NCBI RefSeq assembly: GCF_021245725.1
Contig: NZ_JAJGSX010000009.1
Coordinates: 62,001 to 126,000 of the forward strand
Direction: 5' to 3'
Length of the DNA stretch: 64,000 nt
Source: Pseudonocardia sp. TRM90224
Lineage (GTDB): Bacteria; Actinomycetota; Actinomycetes; Mycobacteriales; Pseudonocardiaceae
A program made the position numbers and the translations under genes. Below are positions 16,543 to 24,652 of this stretch, piece after piece (the stretch's first letter is position 1; every line of letters starts with the position of its first letter). The notes beneath the pieces were generated by a model. The model made no database searches and had not been told where the DNA came from. It was given only the letters and a program-made list of their open reading frames with translations.

Positions 16543-18409
16543 GACCAGCCTCACCGAGCGGCTGCTGTTCGACTTCGGCGCCATCACGACGCTCGGCAGT
16601 GTCGACGCCGGCAGCACCCGCACCGACACCGGCGCCATCGAACGCCGTCGCGGCATCACCATCCGATCCGCCGTCGCGTCCCTCACCGTCGGCGACCTCG
16701 ACGTCACGCTGATCGACACGCCGGGCCACTCCGACTTCGCCGCCGAGGTGGAGCGCGCGCTCGGCGTGCTCGACGCGGCCGTGCTCGTCGTCTCGGCCGT
16801 CGAGGGCGTCCAGGCGCGGACCCGCGTGCTGATGCGGGCGCTGCGTCGCGCCGACGTCCCGTGCGTGATCTTCCTCAACAAGATCGACAGATCGGGCGCG
16901 CGGCCCGACCGGGTGCTCGCCGACATCCGCCGCCTGATCGCCCCGCACGCCATCGCGCTCAACGCGGCCGTCGACGCGGGCACCCCCGCGGCGCGCACGC
17001 GCGGCCTGCCGGTGCCGGACGCCGTCGAGGTGCTCGCCGAGCACGACGACACCGTGCTGCGGCGGCTCGTCGACGGCCCGCCGATGCGACCCGACGAGAT
17101 CCGCGACGCCGTCGAGCGCCAGTTCGGCGCGGCCAGGATCCAGCCGGTGGTGGCCGGCTCGGCGCTGACCGGGCAGGGCGTCGAGGACCTCGGCGCCGCG
17201 CTGCGGCTGCTCCGCGGGATCGCGGTGCGGGCGGGGGAGCGGGTCGACGAGCCCGCGGCCGGCACCGTGTTCGCGCTGGACCGGGCGGCGGGCGGGGCGC
17301 GCACGGCCCACGTGCGGCTGTTCGCCGGCAGGCTGCGCGCCCGCGAGCGCGTCACGCTGCACCGCGTCGAGCTCGACGGCCCGCGCAGCGTCAGCGGCCG
17401 GATCACCGGGATCGCCGTCGCCGGCTCCGGCGCGAGCGTGCTCACCGCCGGGAACATCGCGGCCGTCACCGGGCTGCCGGCCCGGGTCGGCGACCGGATC
17501 GGGCAGCCACCCGCCCGCGTGCTCACGCCGGTCACCACGCCGAGCATGGAGACGGTCGTGCGGCCCGCGCGCCCGGAGGACACCAGCCGTCTGCACACGG
17601 CGCTGATGGCGCTCTCCGAGCAGGACCCGCTGATCCACACCGCGCCCGCTCCAGGCGGGGGCACCAGCGTGCGGCTGCACGGCGAGGTGCAGCGGGAGGT
17701 CATCGCGGAGATGCTCCGCTCGGAGCACGGCGTCGACGCGGTGTTCGAGCCGCTCGGTGTCGTCTACCTGGAGCGGCTCGCCGGAACAGGCGCCGCGGCG
17801 CAGGAGCTCGACACGGAGGCGCGGCCGGTGCTGTGGGCCGAGCTCGGGTTCCGGGTCGAGCCCGCGCCTGCGGGCTCCGGGGTCGGCTACCGGCTGGAGG
17901 TCGAGCTCGGTGGGCTGCCGCTGGCGTTCCACCGGGCGATCGAGGAGTCGGTGCGCAAGACGCTGGCCGAGGGCGGTGTGCACGGCTGGCCGGTCGTCGA
18001 CTGCGTCGTGACCGTGACTGCGACCCGCTTCTTCCCACCGGTCACGGCCGCGGGCGACTTCCGCGCGCTGGCCCACCAGGTGCTGCTGCGCGCGCTCGCG
18101 GACGCAGGCACCCGCGTGCACGAGCCGTGCCACGACGTCGAGGTCGAGGTGCCGCCCGACACCGTCGGGCCGGTCACCGCGCTCCTGCTCGGTGCGGAGG
18201 GAGCGGTTCGGGAGACACGACAGGGGCGGGAGTACTGGACGATCTCCGCCGAGCTGCCCGTCCGCCGCGCACATGAGGTGCAGCAGCAGATCGCGGGGTT
18301 GACCAGGGGTGAAGGGGCGTGGTCGGCCCGGCCCGGCGGCGACCGCCTGGTGAGCGGCCGGCCACCCCGCCGCGACCGGCACGCGGGCACTGGAAGGATC
18401 ACGACATGA
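16496..18409 (+). CDS. Tetracycline resistance ribosomal protection GTPase, Otr(A)/Tet(M)-like
   Basis: A 637-residue translational GTPase built like EF-G. The G1 motif is AHVDAGKTS (residues 8-16), G2 lies in RRGITI, G3 is DTPGHSDF, G4 is NKID, and G5 lies in the GSALTGQG region. Domains II to V follow, including LSEQDPLIHT and LHGEVQREVIAEML. The length equals the Tet(M)/Otr(A) class, shorter than EF-G (about 700). The family removes tetracycline from the ribosome. Its stop overlaps the start of an aminoglycoside acetyltransferase gene in ATGA. Only a weak GAAGG ribosome site precedes ATG 16496, fitting coupling to the upstream ORF. Confidence 0.9.
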   Translation: MPTLTIGVLAHVDAGKTSLTERLLFDFGAITTLGSVDAGSTRTDTGAIERRRGITIRSAVASLTVGDLDVTLIDTPGHSDFAAEVERALGVLDAAVLVVSAVEGVQARTRVLMRALRRADVPCVIFLNKIDRSGARPDRVLADIRRLIAPHAIALNAAVDAGTPAARTRGLPVPDAVEVLAEHDDTVLRRLVDGPPMRPDEIRDAVERQFGAARIQPVVAGSALTGQGVEDLGAALRLLRGIAVRAGERVDEPAAGTVFALDRAAGGARTAHVRLFAGRLRARERVTLHRVELDGPRSVSGRITGIAVAGSGASVLTAGNIAAVTGLPARVGDRIGQPPARVLTPVTTPSMETVVRPARPEDTSRLHTALMALSEQDPLIHTAPAPGGGTSVRLHGEVQREVIAEMLRSEHGVDAVFEPLGVVYLERLAGTGAAAQELDTEARPVLWAELGFRVEPAPAGSGVGYRLEVELGGLPLAFHRAIEESVRKTLAEGGVHGWPVVDCVVTVTATRFFPPVTAAGDFRALAHQVLLRALADAGTRVHEPCHDVEVEVPPDTVGPVTALLLGAEGAVRETRQGREYWTISAELPVRRAHEVQQQIAGLTRGEGAWSARPGGDRLVSGRPPRRDRHAGTGRITT

Positions 18410-18954
18410 CCGAGTTGCGCATCGCGCACACGGCCGACCTCGACGCCGCGACGCTGGCCGCGGCGCGCGCTCTGCTCGACGTCGCGTTCGGGGGCGGCTT
18501 CGGCGATGACGACTGGGACCACTCGCTCGGCGGCGTGCACGTACTGGTCCGGGAGGCCGACGAGCTGGTCGGGCACGCCTGCGTGGTGCAGCGGCAGCTC
18601 CTGCACCGCGACGGGGACGGCGGGTGGCGCCCGGTGCGGGCGGGGTACGTCGAGGGCGTCGGGGTGCATCCAGCACACCGCGGGCGCGGACACGCCGGGG
18701 CGATGATGGCGGAGCTGGAGCGGGTCATCCGCGCGGCGTACGACGTGGGCGCGCTCAGCGCGAGCGAGCAGGCCGCGCCGCTCTACGCCGGGCGCGGATG
18801 GGTGCTGTGGCAGGGGCCGTCCGCGGTGCTGGCGCCGGACGGCATGCGGCGCACCCCCGAGGACGACGGCGCCATCTACGTGCTGCCGTGCGCGGTTCCA
18901 CTTGCGGTCGAGGGCGAGCTGGCCTGCGACTTCCGCGGCGGCGATGTCTGGTAG
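18406..18954 (+). CDS. aac(2')-I: Aminoglycoside 2'-N-acetyltransferase, AAC(2')-I family
   Basis: Length is 182 residues from ATG 18406. It is a GNAT-fold enzyme with the acetyl-CoA loop YVEGVGVHPAHRGRGHAGAMM. Segments LGGVHVLV, RGWVLWQGPSAVLAPDG, RTPEDDG and the C-terminal DFRGGDVW closely follow mycobacterial AAC(2')-Ic as I remember it. The family acetylates the 2'-amino group of gentamicin-type aminoglycosides, and in mycobacteria it may have a housekeeping role. It overlaps the tetracycline-protection gene upstream (ATGA) and the membrane GH18-like gene downstream, so all three are co-translated. Confidence 0.9.
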   Translation: MTELRIAHTADLDAATLAAARALLDVAFGGGFGDDDWDHSLGGVHVLVREADELVGHACVVQRQLLHRDGDGGWRPVRAGYVEGVGVHPAHRGRGHAGAMMAELERVIRAAYDVGALSASEQAAPLYAGRGWVLWQGPSAVLAPDGMRRTPEDDGAIYVLPCAVPLAVEGELACDFRGGDVW

Positions 18955-20146
18955 CGCGGCAGGCACCGCGCTCGCCGAGGGCAGCCGGCCGGTTCGGCCG
19001 CGCGGCCCGGTGCGGGTCGTGGCGGCCGCGGTCGGCACCGTCCTGCTGGTCGCCATGATCTTCTGGGCGCGGATGCTCGCAGGCGGGGACGGCGTCCTGT
19101 GGCCGTTGCTGGTGGGCGTCGTGACGGCCGGCTGGATCGTCGCTGCTGCGGTGGGTCGCTCGTCCGCCGGACGTACGGTGCTGGCCGCGCTGGTGGCCGC
19201 GCTCCTCGCGCCGATCCTGGTGCTGGCCGGCGGGTTCGGCTGGCTGGCGGTGGAGGGCAGCGGAGGGCCCGGTGCTGCGACCCGCGGCGGCGACGCGTTG
19301 TGGATGGGGCACGCCTGGGTCGACGGCAGGCGCGGCCCGGCCGACGTCGACGCGCTCGCCGCGTTGGTCCGCGAGACCGGCATCCGCGACCTCTACGTCC
19401 ACGCCGGGCCCTTCGCCGACGACGGCACGCTCGACCCCACACTGCGCCCATCGGCGCGGTGGCTCGTCGAGGCCGTGCACGCGGCGGCCCCCGGGGTGCG
19501 GGTGCAGGCGTGGCTCGGCAACGTCGTCGCCGACGACCGCCTGCGCCTGGACGACCCCGCCACCCGCGCGCGGGTGCTGCAGGGCGTTCGCGCGGTGCTG
19601 GCCGACGGATTCGACGGCGTGCACTACGACTTCGAGCCGGTCGCGAGCGGGAACGCGGCGTACCTGGAGCTGCTGACCGCCACCCGTGCCGTGACCAGGG
19701 CGAGCGGTGCGATCCTCTCGGCGGCGGTCAACCAGGTCGAGATGGTGGCCGGGATGCACCTGCCGGGGCAGCTCGCGTTCGGCCGCCCGCACTGGTGGTC
19801 GTTCGACTACTTCGCGGCCGTCGCACGTGAGGTCGACCAGGTCGCGATGATGTCCTACGACACCGGCGTCCCCTTCGAGATCGCCTACAGCGGGTACGTC
19901 GCCGTCCAGACCCGGCTCGCGACGCAGGCCGTGCCGGACGGCGTCGAGCTGCTCATGGGCGTGCCGGCCTTCCGCGACGGCGTCATGCACACCGGGGCCG
20001 AGACGGTCGCCGCCGCCGTGCGCGGGATCAGGGTGGGGCTGGGCGCCGCCCCGGACCGTCCGGTCGGGGCCGCGGTCTACGTCGACTTCGACGCGACGGA
20101 GGCCGACTGGGCGCAGTACCGGAGCGGCTGGGCCGAGGCGGGCTGA
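18944..20146 (+). CDS. Membrane-anchored GH18-like glycoside hydrolase, putative
   Basis: Length is 400 residues from ATG 18944, which lies inside the end of aac(2'). Three hydrophobic segments (about 24-42, 52-70, 77-101) precede an extracytoplasmic TIM-barrel-like domain. That domain has DGVHYDFE at 224-231, matching the GH18 active-site pattern DxxxxDxE with Glu231 as proton donor, then QVAMMSYDTGVPFE near residue 298. Chitinase- or peptidoglycan-type glycan cleavage is plausible but unproven. Coupling to two antibiotic-resistance genes is unusual for this family. Confidence 0.75.
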   Translation: MSGSAAGTALAEGSRPVRPRGPVRVVAAAVGTVLLVAMIFWARMLAGGDGVLWPLLVGVVTAGWIVAAAVGRSSAGRTVLAALVAALLAPILVLAGGFGWLAVEGSGGPGAATRGGDALWMGHAWVDGRRGPADVDALAALVRETGIRDLYVHAGPFADDGTLDPTLRPSARWLVEAVHAAAPGVRVQAWLGNVVADDRLRLDDPATRARVLQGVRAVLADGFDGVHYDFEPVASGNAAYLELLTATRAVTRASGAILSAAVNQVEMVAGMHLPGQLAFGRPHWWSFDYFAAVAREVDQVAMMSYDTGVPFEIAYSGYVAVQTRLATQAVPDGVELLMGVPAFRDGVMHTGAETVAAAVRGIRVGLGAAPDRPVGAAVYVDFDATEADWAQYRSGWAEAG

Positions 20147-20202
20147 CGCCGCGGGGGCGCCACCACAGGTCGGCGACGCGGCAGACCGGGTGGCCCCGGG
20201 GG

Positions 20203-20259
20203 AGGGCAGGAAAGCCACTTTCCGGCCCTCACAGGGCAGGAAAGTGGCTTTCCTGCCCT
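20203..20259. repeat. Family A stem-loop (A3)
   Basis: Arms of 26 bases (AGGGCAGGAAAGCCACTTTC and complement) with one mismatch and loop TCACA. It lies 57 bases past the GH18-like stop, within a 267-base gap that otherwise shows nothing recognisable. Confidence 0.88.
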
Positions 20260-20413
20260 TGCGTGCGAAACGCACGCGACCTGCGCGAGCGTGGGTCGCC
20301 GACCTCCCACCCGCGGCGCCGCGACCAGCGGCGACCGTTCGTCGACGGCGAACGAACGTCTCCGCGCGGTGGGCGGGGTTTGGGTCGGGGGCCTCGCGTG
20401 GAACGTCAAAAGC

Positions 20414-20845
20414 ATGGATGCGATCGGCCACGTCGAGTTCGTCCACCGCAGCTGGCCGGCCGATGCGGAGCAGCTGTCGGTGATCCGCCATCAACTGGCC
20501 AGATGGCTCGAACCGCTGCAGCTGACCGAGGAGGAGACGGCCGACGTCGTGCTCGCCGTCGACGAGGCGGCCGCCAACGCGGTGAGCCACGCCTACCGCG
20601 GCAACCGCCCGGACGGGCCCGCGACGGTGGAGCTCACCTTGTGGACGGAGCCGGGGACGCTCTCGATCGAGGTCGTCGACCACGGCCACTGGCGCCCGCC
20701 GGCGCCGGATCCGGAGACCGGCGGTCGGGGAATCCCGCTCATGAGCACGATCTCCGAGTCGGTGCTCATCCGCTTCGACGAGCGCGGCAGCAGGGTGCTG
20801 CTCCGCCATCGGATCCCGGATCCCGCACCTGGTCAAATGGCGTAA
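20414..20845 (+). CDS. RsbW-type ATP-binding protein (anti-sigma factor-like)
   Basis: Length is 143 residues from ATG 20414. It is a stand-alone GHKL ATPase: the N box is VLAVDEAAANAVSHAY at about 54-69, G1 is VVDHGHW, and G2 is GGRGIPLMSTIS. This layout is that of RsbW/SpoIIAB-like serine kinases that bind sigma or anti-anti-sigma factors. No partner STAS or sigma gene is adjacent. Actinobacteria carry many such orphan ATPases. It is followed by a secreted lipase 30 bases downstream. Confidence 0.9.
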   Translation: MDAIGHVEFVHRSWPADAEQLSVIRHQLARWLEPLQLTEEETADVVLAVDEAAANAVSHAYRGNRPDGPATVELTLWTEPGTLSIEVVDHGHWRPPAPDPETGGRGIPLMSTISESVLIRFDERGSRVLLRHRIPDPAPGQMA

Positions 20846-20875
20846 CCATCGGTACGTCCCGCTCGTTGCGTCGCC

Positions 20876-21850
20876 ATGGGCTGGCGGCGTGGGTGGCTTA
20901 TGTCGGTGATCGGTGCCTGCGTGCTGGGCGTGAGCGGGCTCGGCTCGGTGGCCTACGCCGCGCCGGAGACCGATGGTGACCTGCCCGTCCCGTACGGGTT
21001 CGTGCGCGGCCTCACCGGGCTGGCGACACCCGACGCCGACCCGCCGGGCGCGAACGACTGGAGCTGCCGGCCGAGCGCGGCCCACCCCGACCCGGTGGTG
21101 CTCGTGCACGGGCTCACCGGCTCGAAGACCACGAACTGGCAGACGATGGCGCCGCTGCTCGCCAACGCCGGCTACTGCGTCTACGCGCTGACCTACGGCG
21201 TGCCGCCCGGCGCGGTCTACCCGCAGGACCAGGTCGGCGGGTTCCTGCCGATGGAGGAGAGCGCGGAGCAGCTCGACGCGTTCGTCGACGAGGTGCTGGC
21301 GTCGACGGGCGCCGAGCGGGTCGACCTGGTCGGGCACTCCGAGGGCACGCTGATGCCGCAGTACTGGCTGCAGTTCCTGGGCGGCGCGGACGTCACCGAC
21401 GACTACGTCGCCGTCACCCCGCTCTACGACGGGACGCTCGCCAAGCCGCTGCCCGTCGCCGAGCTGGCCGACGGGCTCGGCGTGCGCGAACCGGCATCGG
21501 CGGTCGTCGGGGTGCCGTGCGGCTCGTGCCCGCAGTTCATCTCCGGCTCGCCGTACCTGGAGCGGATGCACGCCCAGCCGGGCGGCGCCGCGGTGCCCGG
21601 CATCACCTACACGACCGTCATGACCAGGTACGACCAGCTCGTGGTGCCCTATACGAGCGGTGTCCTCGACGCGCCGAACGCGACCAACATCGTCGTGCAG
21701 GACGGCTGCGAGATCGACCTCTCCGACCACCTGTCGATCATCTCGACGGCGCGCACCGGCCAGATCGTCCTCAACGCGCTCGACCCGGCCTCCGCGGTCG
21801 AACCGCCCTGCCGCCCGTCACTGCCGGCGCTCGGCAACGAGGTCCTCTGA
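20876..21850 (+). CDS. Secreted class 2-type lipase / alpha-beta hydrolase
   Basis: A 324-residue exported protein. A signal peptide covers about residues 1-28 (hydrophobic SVIGACVLGVSGLGSVAYA, cleavage after AYA). The hydrolase core has the oxyanion region VVLVHGLTGSKTTNWQ and the nucleophile elbow GHSEGT, Ser near residue 147; DHLSII near residue 287 probably supplies the His. Several Cys could form disulphides. The pattern is that of the EstA/lipase class 2 family of actinobacteria, acting on extracellular esters. It converges on the aminotransferase gene. Confidence 0.88.
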   Translation: MGWRRGWLMSVIGACVLGVSGLGSVAYAAPETDGDLPVPYGFVRGLTGLATPDADPPGANDWSCRPSAAHPDPVVLVHGLTGSKTTNWQTMAPLLANAGYCVYALTYGVPPGAVYPQDQVGGFLPMEESAEQLDAFVDEVLASTGAERVDLVGHSEGTLMPQYWLQFLGGADVTDDYVAVTPLYDGTLAKPLPVAELADGLGVREPASAVVGVPCGSCPQFISGSPYLERMHAQPGGAAVPGITYTTVMTRYDQLVVPYTSGVLDAPNATNIVVQDGCEIDLSDHLSIISTARTGQIVLNALDPASAVEPPCRPSLPALGNEVL

Positions 21851-21860
21851 GGGACACCGC

Positions 21861-21930
21861 AACTTCCCCACCGTTTTGGGTGGATGCGCGCCGAAAACGC
21901 GCGCATGTGCCCAAAACGGTGGGGAACTTC
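21861..21930. repeat. Family B convergent-junction stem-loop (B2)
   Basis: AACTTCCCCACCGTTTTGGG pairs with its complement around an inner stem TGCGCGC/GCGCGCA. It occupies the whole gap between convergent genes ending at 21850 and 21938. Confidence 0.87.
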
Positions 21931-21937
21931 GGGGCTC

Positions 21938-23290
21938 TCAGCGCTGCCCGCACCCCGGCGTCGCGACAGCGGACGCGCCGATGCCGAGCGGGTCGATCGT
22001 GCGCGGGTCCGGTGTCGGCGCCCAGCGCCCGTCGACGGGGGCGTAGGTCCAGCGCGCCCCGGTGGTGACGAGCGCGCGGAGCGCCTCGACCAGCCGGTCG
22101 ACGTGCTCGGCCGTCGTGCCGACGCCGATGCTGGCCCGCAGCGCCTCACCCGAACCCGGGTTGAGCCGGCTGAGCAGCGGGTGGGCGCAGAACCGGCCGT
22201 CGCGCACGCCGATGCCGTGCTCCGCGGAGAGGTACGCGGCGACGTAACCGGCCGGGCGGTCGGCGACGGTGAAGCTCAGCACCGCGACCCGCTCGGTGCT
22301 GTCGGGCCAGATGCGCAGCGTGCTGACGCCCGGGATGCCGTCGAGGCCGGCCCGCAGCCGGTCCAGCAGCGTGCGCTCGTGCTCCGGCCCGGCCTCGGCC
22401 AGCACCGGCGCGAGCGTCCGGCAGGCCTGCGCGAGCGCGGCGGCACCCAGGACGTTCGGGGTGCCCGCCTCGTGCCGGTGCGGCGCGGTGGCCCAGGTCG
22501 GGACACCGCCGGCGGCCACCTCACGCACGGCGCCGCCACCGGCGAGGTACGGCTGCGCGGCGTCGAGCCAGTCGCGGCGACCGATCAGCGCGCCGGCGCC
22601 GTAGGGCGCGTAGAGCTTGTGCCCGGAGAGCGCGACGTAATCGACGCCCAGCGCGGCGATGTCGATGCAGCGGTGCGGCGCGAGCTGCGCGGCGTCGAGC
22701 ACGACCCGCGCGCCGGCGGCGTGCGCGATCTCGACGATGCGTGCGATGGGCAGCACCTCACCCGTCACGTTGGACGCTCCCGTGATCGCCAGCAGCGTCG
22801 TGGGGGTCGCGCGCAGCGCGGAGTCGAGCTCGGCGATCGTCTCCTCGACGGTCGCGGCCGCGCTGAGCACGCGGTGCCGGCCGCGCCGCCAGGGCAGCAG
22901 GTTGGCGTGGTGCTCGATGTCGAGGCAGAGCACCTGGCCGAACGCCGGCACGCAGGCGGCCAGCAGGTTCAGCGCGTCGGTGGTGTTGCGGGTGAAGACG
23001 ACGACGTCGTCCTCGCGGGCCCCGACGAAGCTGCCGACCGTCGCGCGGGCCGATTCCAGCGCCGACGTGCACACCTGCGAGGCGTACCCGGCGCCGCGGT
23101 GGACGCTCGAGTAGTACGGCAGCAGCGCGGTGACGTGCGCGGCGACGTCCTCCAGCGCGGGCGCGCTGGCGGCGAGGTCGAGGTTGGCGTACTCGGCGGT
23201 GCCGCCCGTGACGAGCGGGACCGGCAGCTCGGCCCCCACGACGCGGGGGAGAGCGGTGGTGGTGGTGAGAGGGGCGAAGCTGGTCGTCAT
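21938..23290 (-). CDS. Class V aminotransferase (cysteine desulfurase-like), SAM-regulated
   Basis: Length is 450 residues from ATG 23290 (MTTSFAPL). It is a PLP enzyme of the NifS/CsdB fold: YSSVHRGAGYASQ near residue 60, TRNTTDALN, SNVTGEVLPI, VVLDAAQLAPH, and the Schiff-base Lys in LSGHKLYAPYG near residue 223. HEAGTPNVLG and RASIGVGTTAEHVDRL complete the pattern. A SAM-IV-type riboswitch directly upstream implies a job in sulfur amino acid metabolism, repressed when SAM is plentiful. An upstream extension of the open frame reads through the riboswitch and is rejected. Confidence 0.9.
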   Translation of the reverse strand: MTTSFAPLTTTTALPRVVGAELPVPLVTGGTAEYANLDLAASAPALEDVAAHVTALLPYYSSVHRGAGYASQVCTSALESARATVGSFVGAREDDVVVFTRNTTDALNLLAACVPAFGQVLCLDIEHHANLLPWRRGRHRVLSAAATVEETIAELDSALRATPTTLLAITGASNVTGEVLPIARIVEIAHAAGARVVLDAAQLAPHRCIDIAALGVDYVALSGHKLYAPYGAGALIGRRDWLDAAQPYLAGGGAVREVAAGGVPTWATAPHRHEAGTPNVLGAAALAQACRTLAPVLAEAGPEHERTLLDRLRAGLDGIPGVSTLRIWPDSTERVAVLSFTVADRPAGYVAAYLSAEHGIGVRDGRFCAHPLLSRLNPGSGEALRASIGVGTTAEHVDRLVEALRALVTTGARWTYAPVDGRWAPTPDPRTIDPLGIGASAVATPGCGQR

Positions 23291-23351
23291 GGCGCATTGC
23301 CTCCAGGCCGGGGACCCGGCATGGGGCGGGTCCGCGCTTGCCACCACGCAC

Positions 23352-23446
23352 CTCACGTGACGGCCTGGTCGTCACCCGGAGCACCCCACCGCGGAGGAGG
23401 GTTGCCGGCCAGCAAGCCGGGGCTTGACGCTGGCACTCATGACCTG
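23352..23446 (-). ncRNA. SAM-IV riboswitch
   Basis: On the minus strand the RNA begins GGTCATGAGTGCCAGCGTC, continues with AAGCCCCGGCTTGCTGG, CCGGCAACCCTCC and GCGGTGGGGTGCTCCGGGTG, and closes with ACGACC. This carries the SAM-binding core and the outer GGTCATGAG...GACGACC stem of the actinobacterial SAM-IV class, followed by a downstream GGCCG element able to form its pseudoknot. It ends about 60 bases before the aminotransferase start. Exact ends are estimated. Control is probably translational or by premature termination. Confidence 0.87.
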
Positions 23447-23511
23447 CCCGAGAAGTTAGCACGGGTCGCGCCGCCGCCGCGAAGCCGATATGGCCCGCGT
23501 CACACCCGTGG

Positions 23512-24438
23512 TCAGGCGAGGAGCAGGACCACCGCGAACAGCACCGGGACGCTGAGCGCGGTGGTGGCCAGCGCCGCGTCCCGGCCCAGCACGACACCCT
23601 GGTCGAACCGCACGGCGTACCCGAAGACGTTCTGCGCGGTCGGCAGCGCCGCGCAGACCACGACCACGAGCAGCTCGTGACCCGAGAGCCCGAGCAGCAT
23701 CCCGATCAGCAGCGCGAGCAGCGGGTGCACGATGTTCTTCAGCAGGACGACGGCCGTGAGCAGCGGCGCGTTCTCACCCGCGCCCGGCCGGGCAGCGCCG
23801 CGCAGCGAGATCCCGAACGCGAGGAGCATGCCGGGGACGGCGAGGTCGGCGATCACCAGCACGGGCGCCATCAGCGGCTCCGGCGGCACGATGTGCAGCG
23901 CGGCGACGAGCAGGCCGGCGCCGGTCGCGATGGCGATCGGGTTGCGCAGCGGCGCGGTCAGCGTGCGCAGCAGCGGCGGGCGCGCGCCGTTGGACCGCTC
24001 AGCCATCACGTCGAGGATCGTGGTGAAGACCGGCGTGAGCACGGCCAGCTGGAACAGCAGCGCGGGCGCCATCGCCGTCGCGCTGCCCAGCGCGTAGCTG
24101 GCGATGGGCAGGCCGAGGTTGCCGGCGTTGACGTAGCCGCTGGACATCGCGCCGACCACCGTCTCGCCGGCCGGGCGGCGCAGCAGCACCCCGACCGGGA
24201 CGTACAGCAGGCACACCAGGATGCTCGTGATCGCTGTGACCAGCAGGTTCGTCGAGAAGACCGCCGCGACGTCGGCTCGTGCGAGTGTGGTGAACAGCAA
24301 CGCCGGCGTGGCGATGAAGAACGCCGCACGGGAGAGCACGTGGGTGGCCGTCGGGCCCAGCACACCGGTGCAGCCGACGAGGTACCCGACGCCGATGACG
24401 GTGCCGATGACGATGAACCCGGCGGTGATCCCGTTCAC
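23512..24438 (-). CDS. AEC family (auxin efflux carrier-type) transporter
   Basis: A 308-residue membrane protein with ten predicted helices. It starts MNGITAGFIVIGTVIGVGYLVG; the signature SSGYVNAGNLGLPIASYALG near residue 99 contains the Asn-rich crossover seen in AEC carriers, and LPTAQNVFGYAVRF near residue 265 forms the second half. Bacterial members move small carboxylates such as malate or malonate. It lies upstream of the riboswitch and is not controlled by it. No regulator is adjacent. Confidence 0.9.
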   Translation of the reverse strand: MNGITAGFIVIGTVIGVGYLVGCTGVLGPTATHVLSRAAFFIATPALLFTTLARADVAAVFSTNLLVTAITSILVCLLYVPVGVLLRRPAGETVVGAMSSGYVNAGNLGLPIASYALGSATAMAPALLFQLAVLTPVFTTILDVMAERSNGARPPLLRTLTAPLRNPIAIATGAGLLVAALHIVPPEPLMAPVLVIADLAVPGMLLAFGISLRGAARPGAGENAPLLTAVVLLKNIVHPLLALLIGMLLGLSGHELLVVVVCAALPTAQNVFGYAVRFDQGVVLGRDAALATTALSVPVLFAVVLLLA

Positions 24439-24557
24439 GCTGGTGCTCGTGCGGCTGTCACGTCACGCCAGCGTACGGCTGTGACCTGCGCCAAATGACA
24501 CCAGGCCGCAACTCATCAGATGACACGCGCGGCCACTCGTCACCTGTGGGCTCGGGG

Positions 24558-24613
24558 AGGGCAGGAAAGCCACTTTCCTGCCCTGTGAGGGCCGGAAAGT
24601 GGCTTTCCTGCCC
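24558..24613. repeat. Family A stem-loop (A4)
   Basis: Inverted orientation of the consensus, loop TGTGA. It lies 40 bases past the stop of the decarboxylase gene and upstream of the AEC gene. Confidence 0.87.
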
Positions 24614-24652
24614 ACGCGTGCGGAACGCACGCATCCTGCCCGCGCTGCAGCG

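Noticed and set aside
18755..21730. A 991-codon minus-strand open frame
   Set aside because: It covers AAC(2'), the GH18-like gene, a family A repeat, the RsbW-like gene and the lipase in antisense, with no domain.
23291..23356. Longer N-terminus for the class V aminotransferase
   Set aside because: The extension would begin at the 3' edge of the SAM-IV riboswitch and is not typical for the family; ATG 23290 fits the conserved start.
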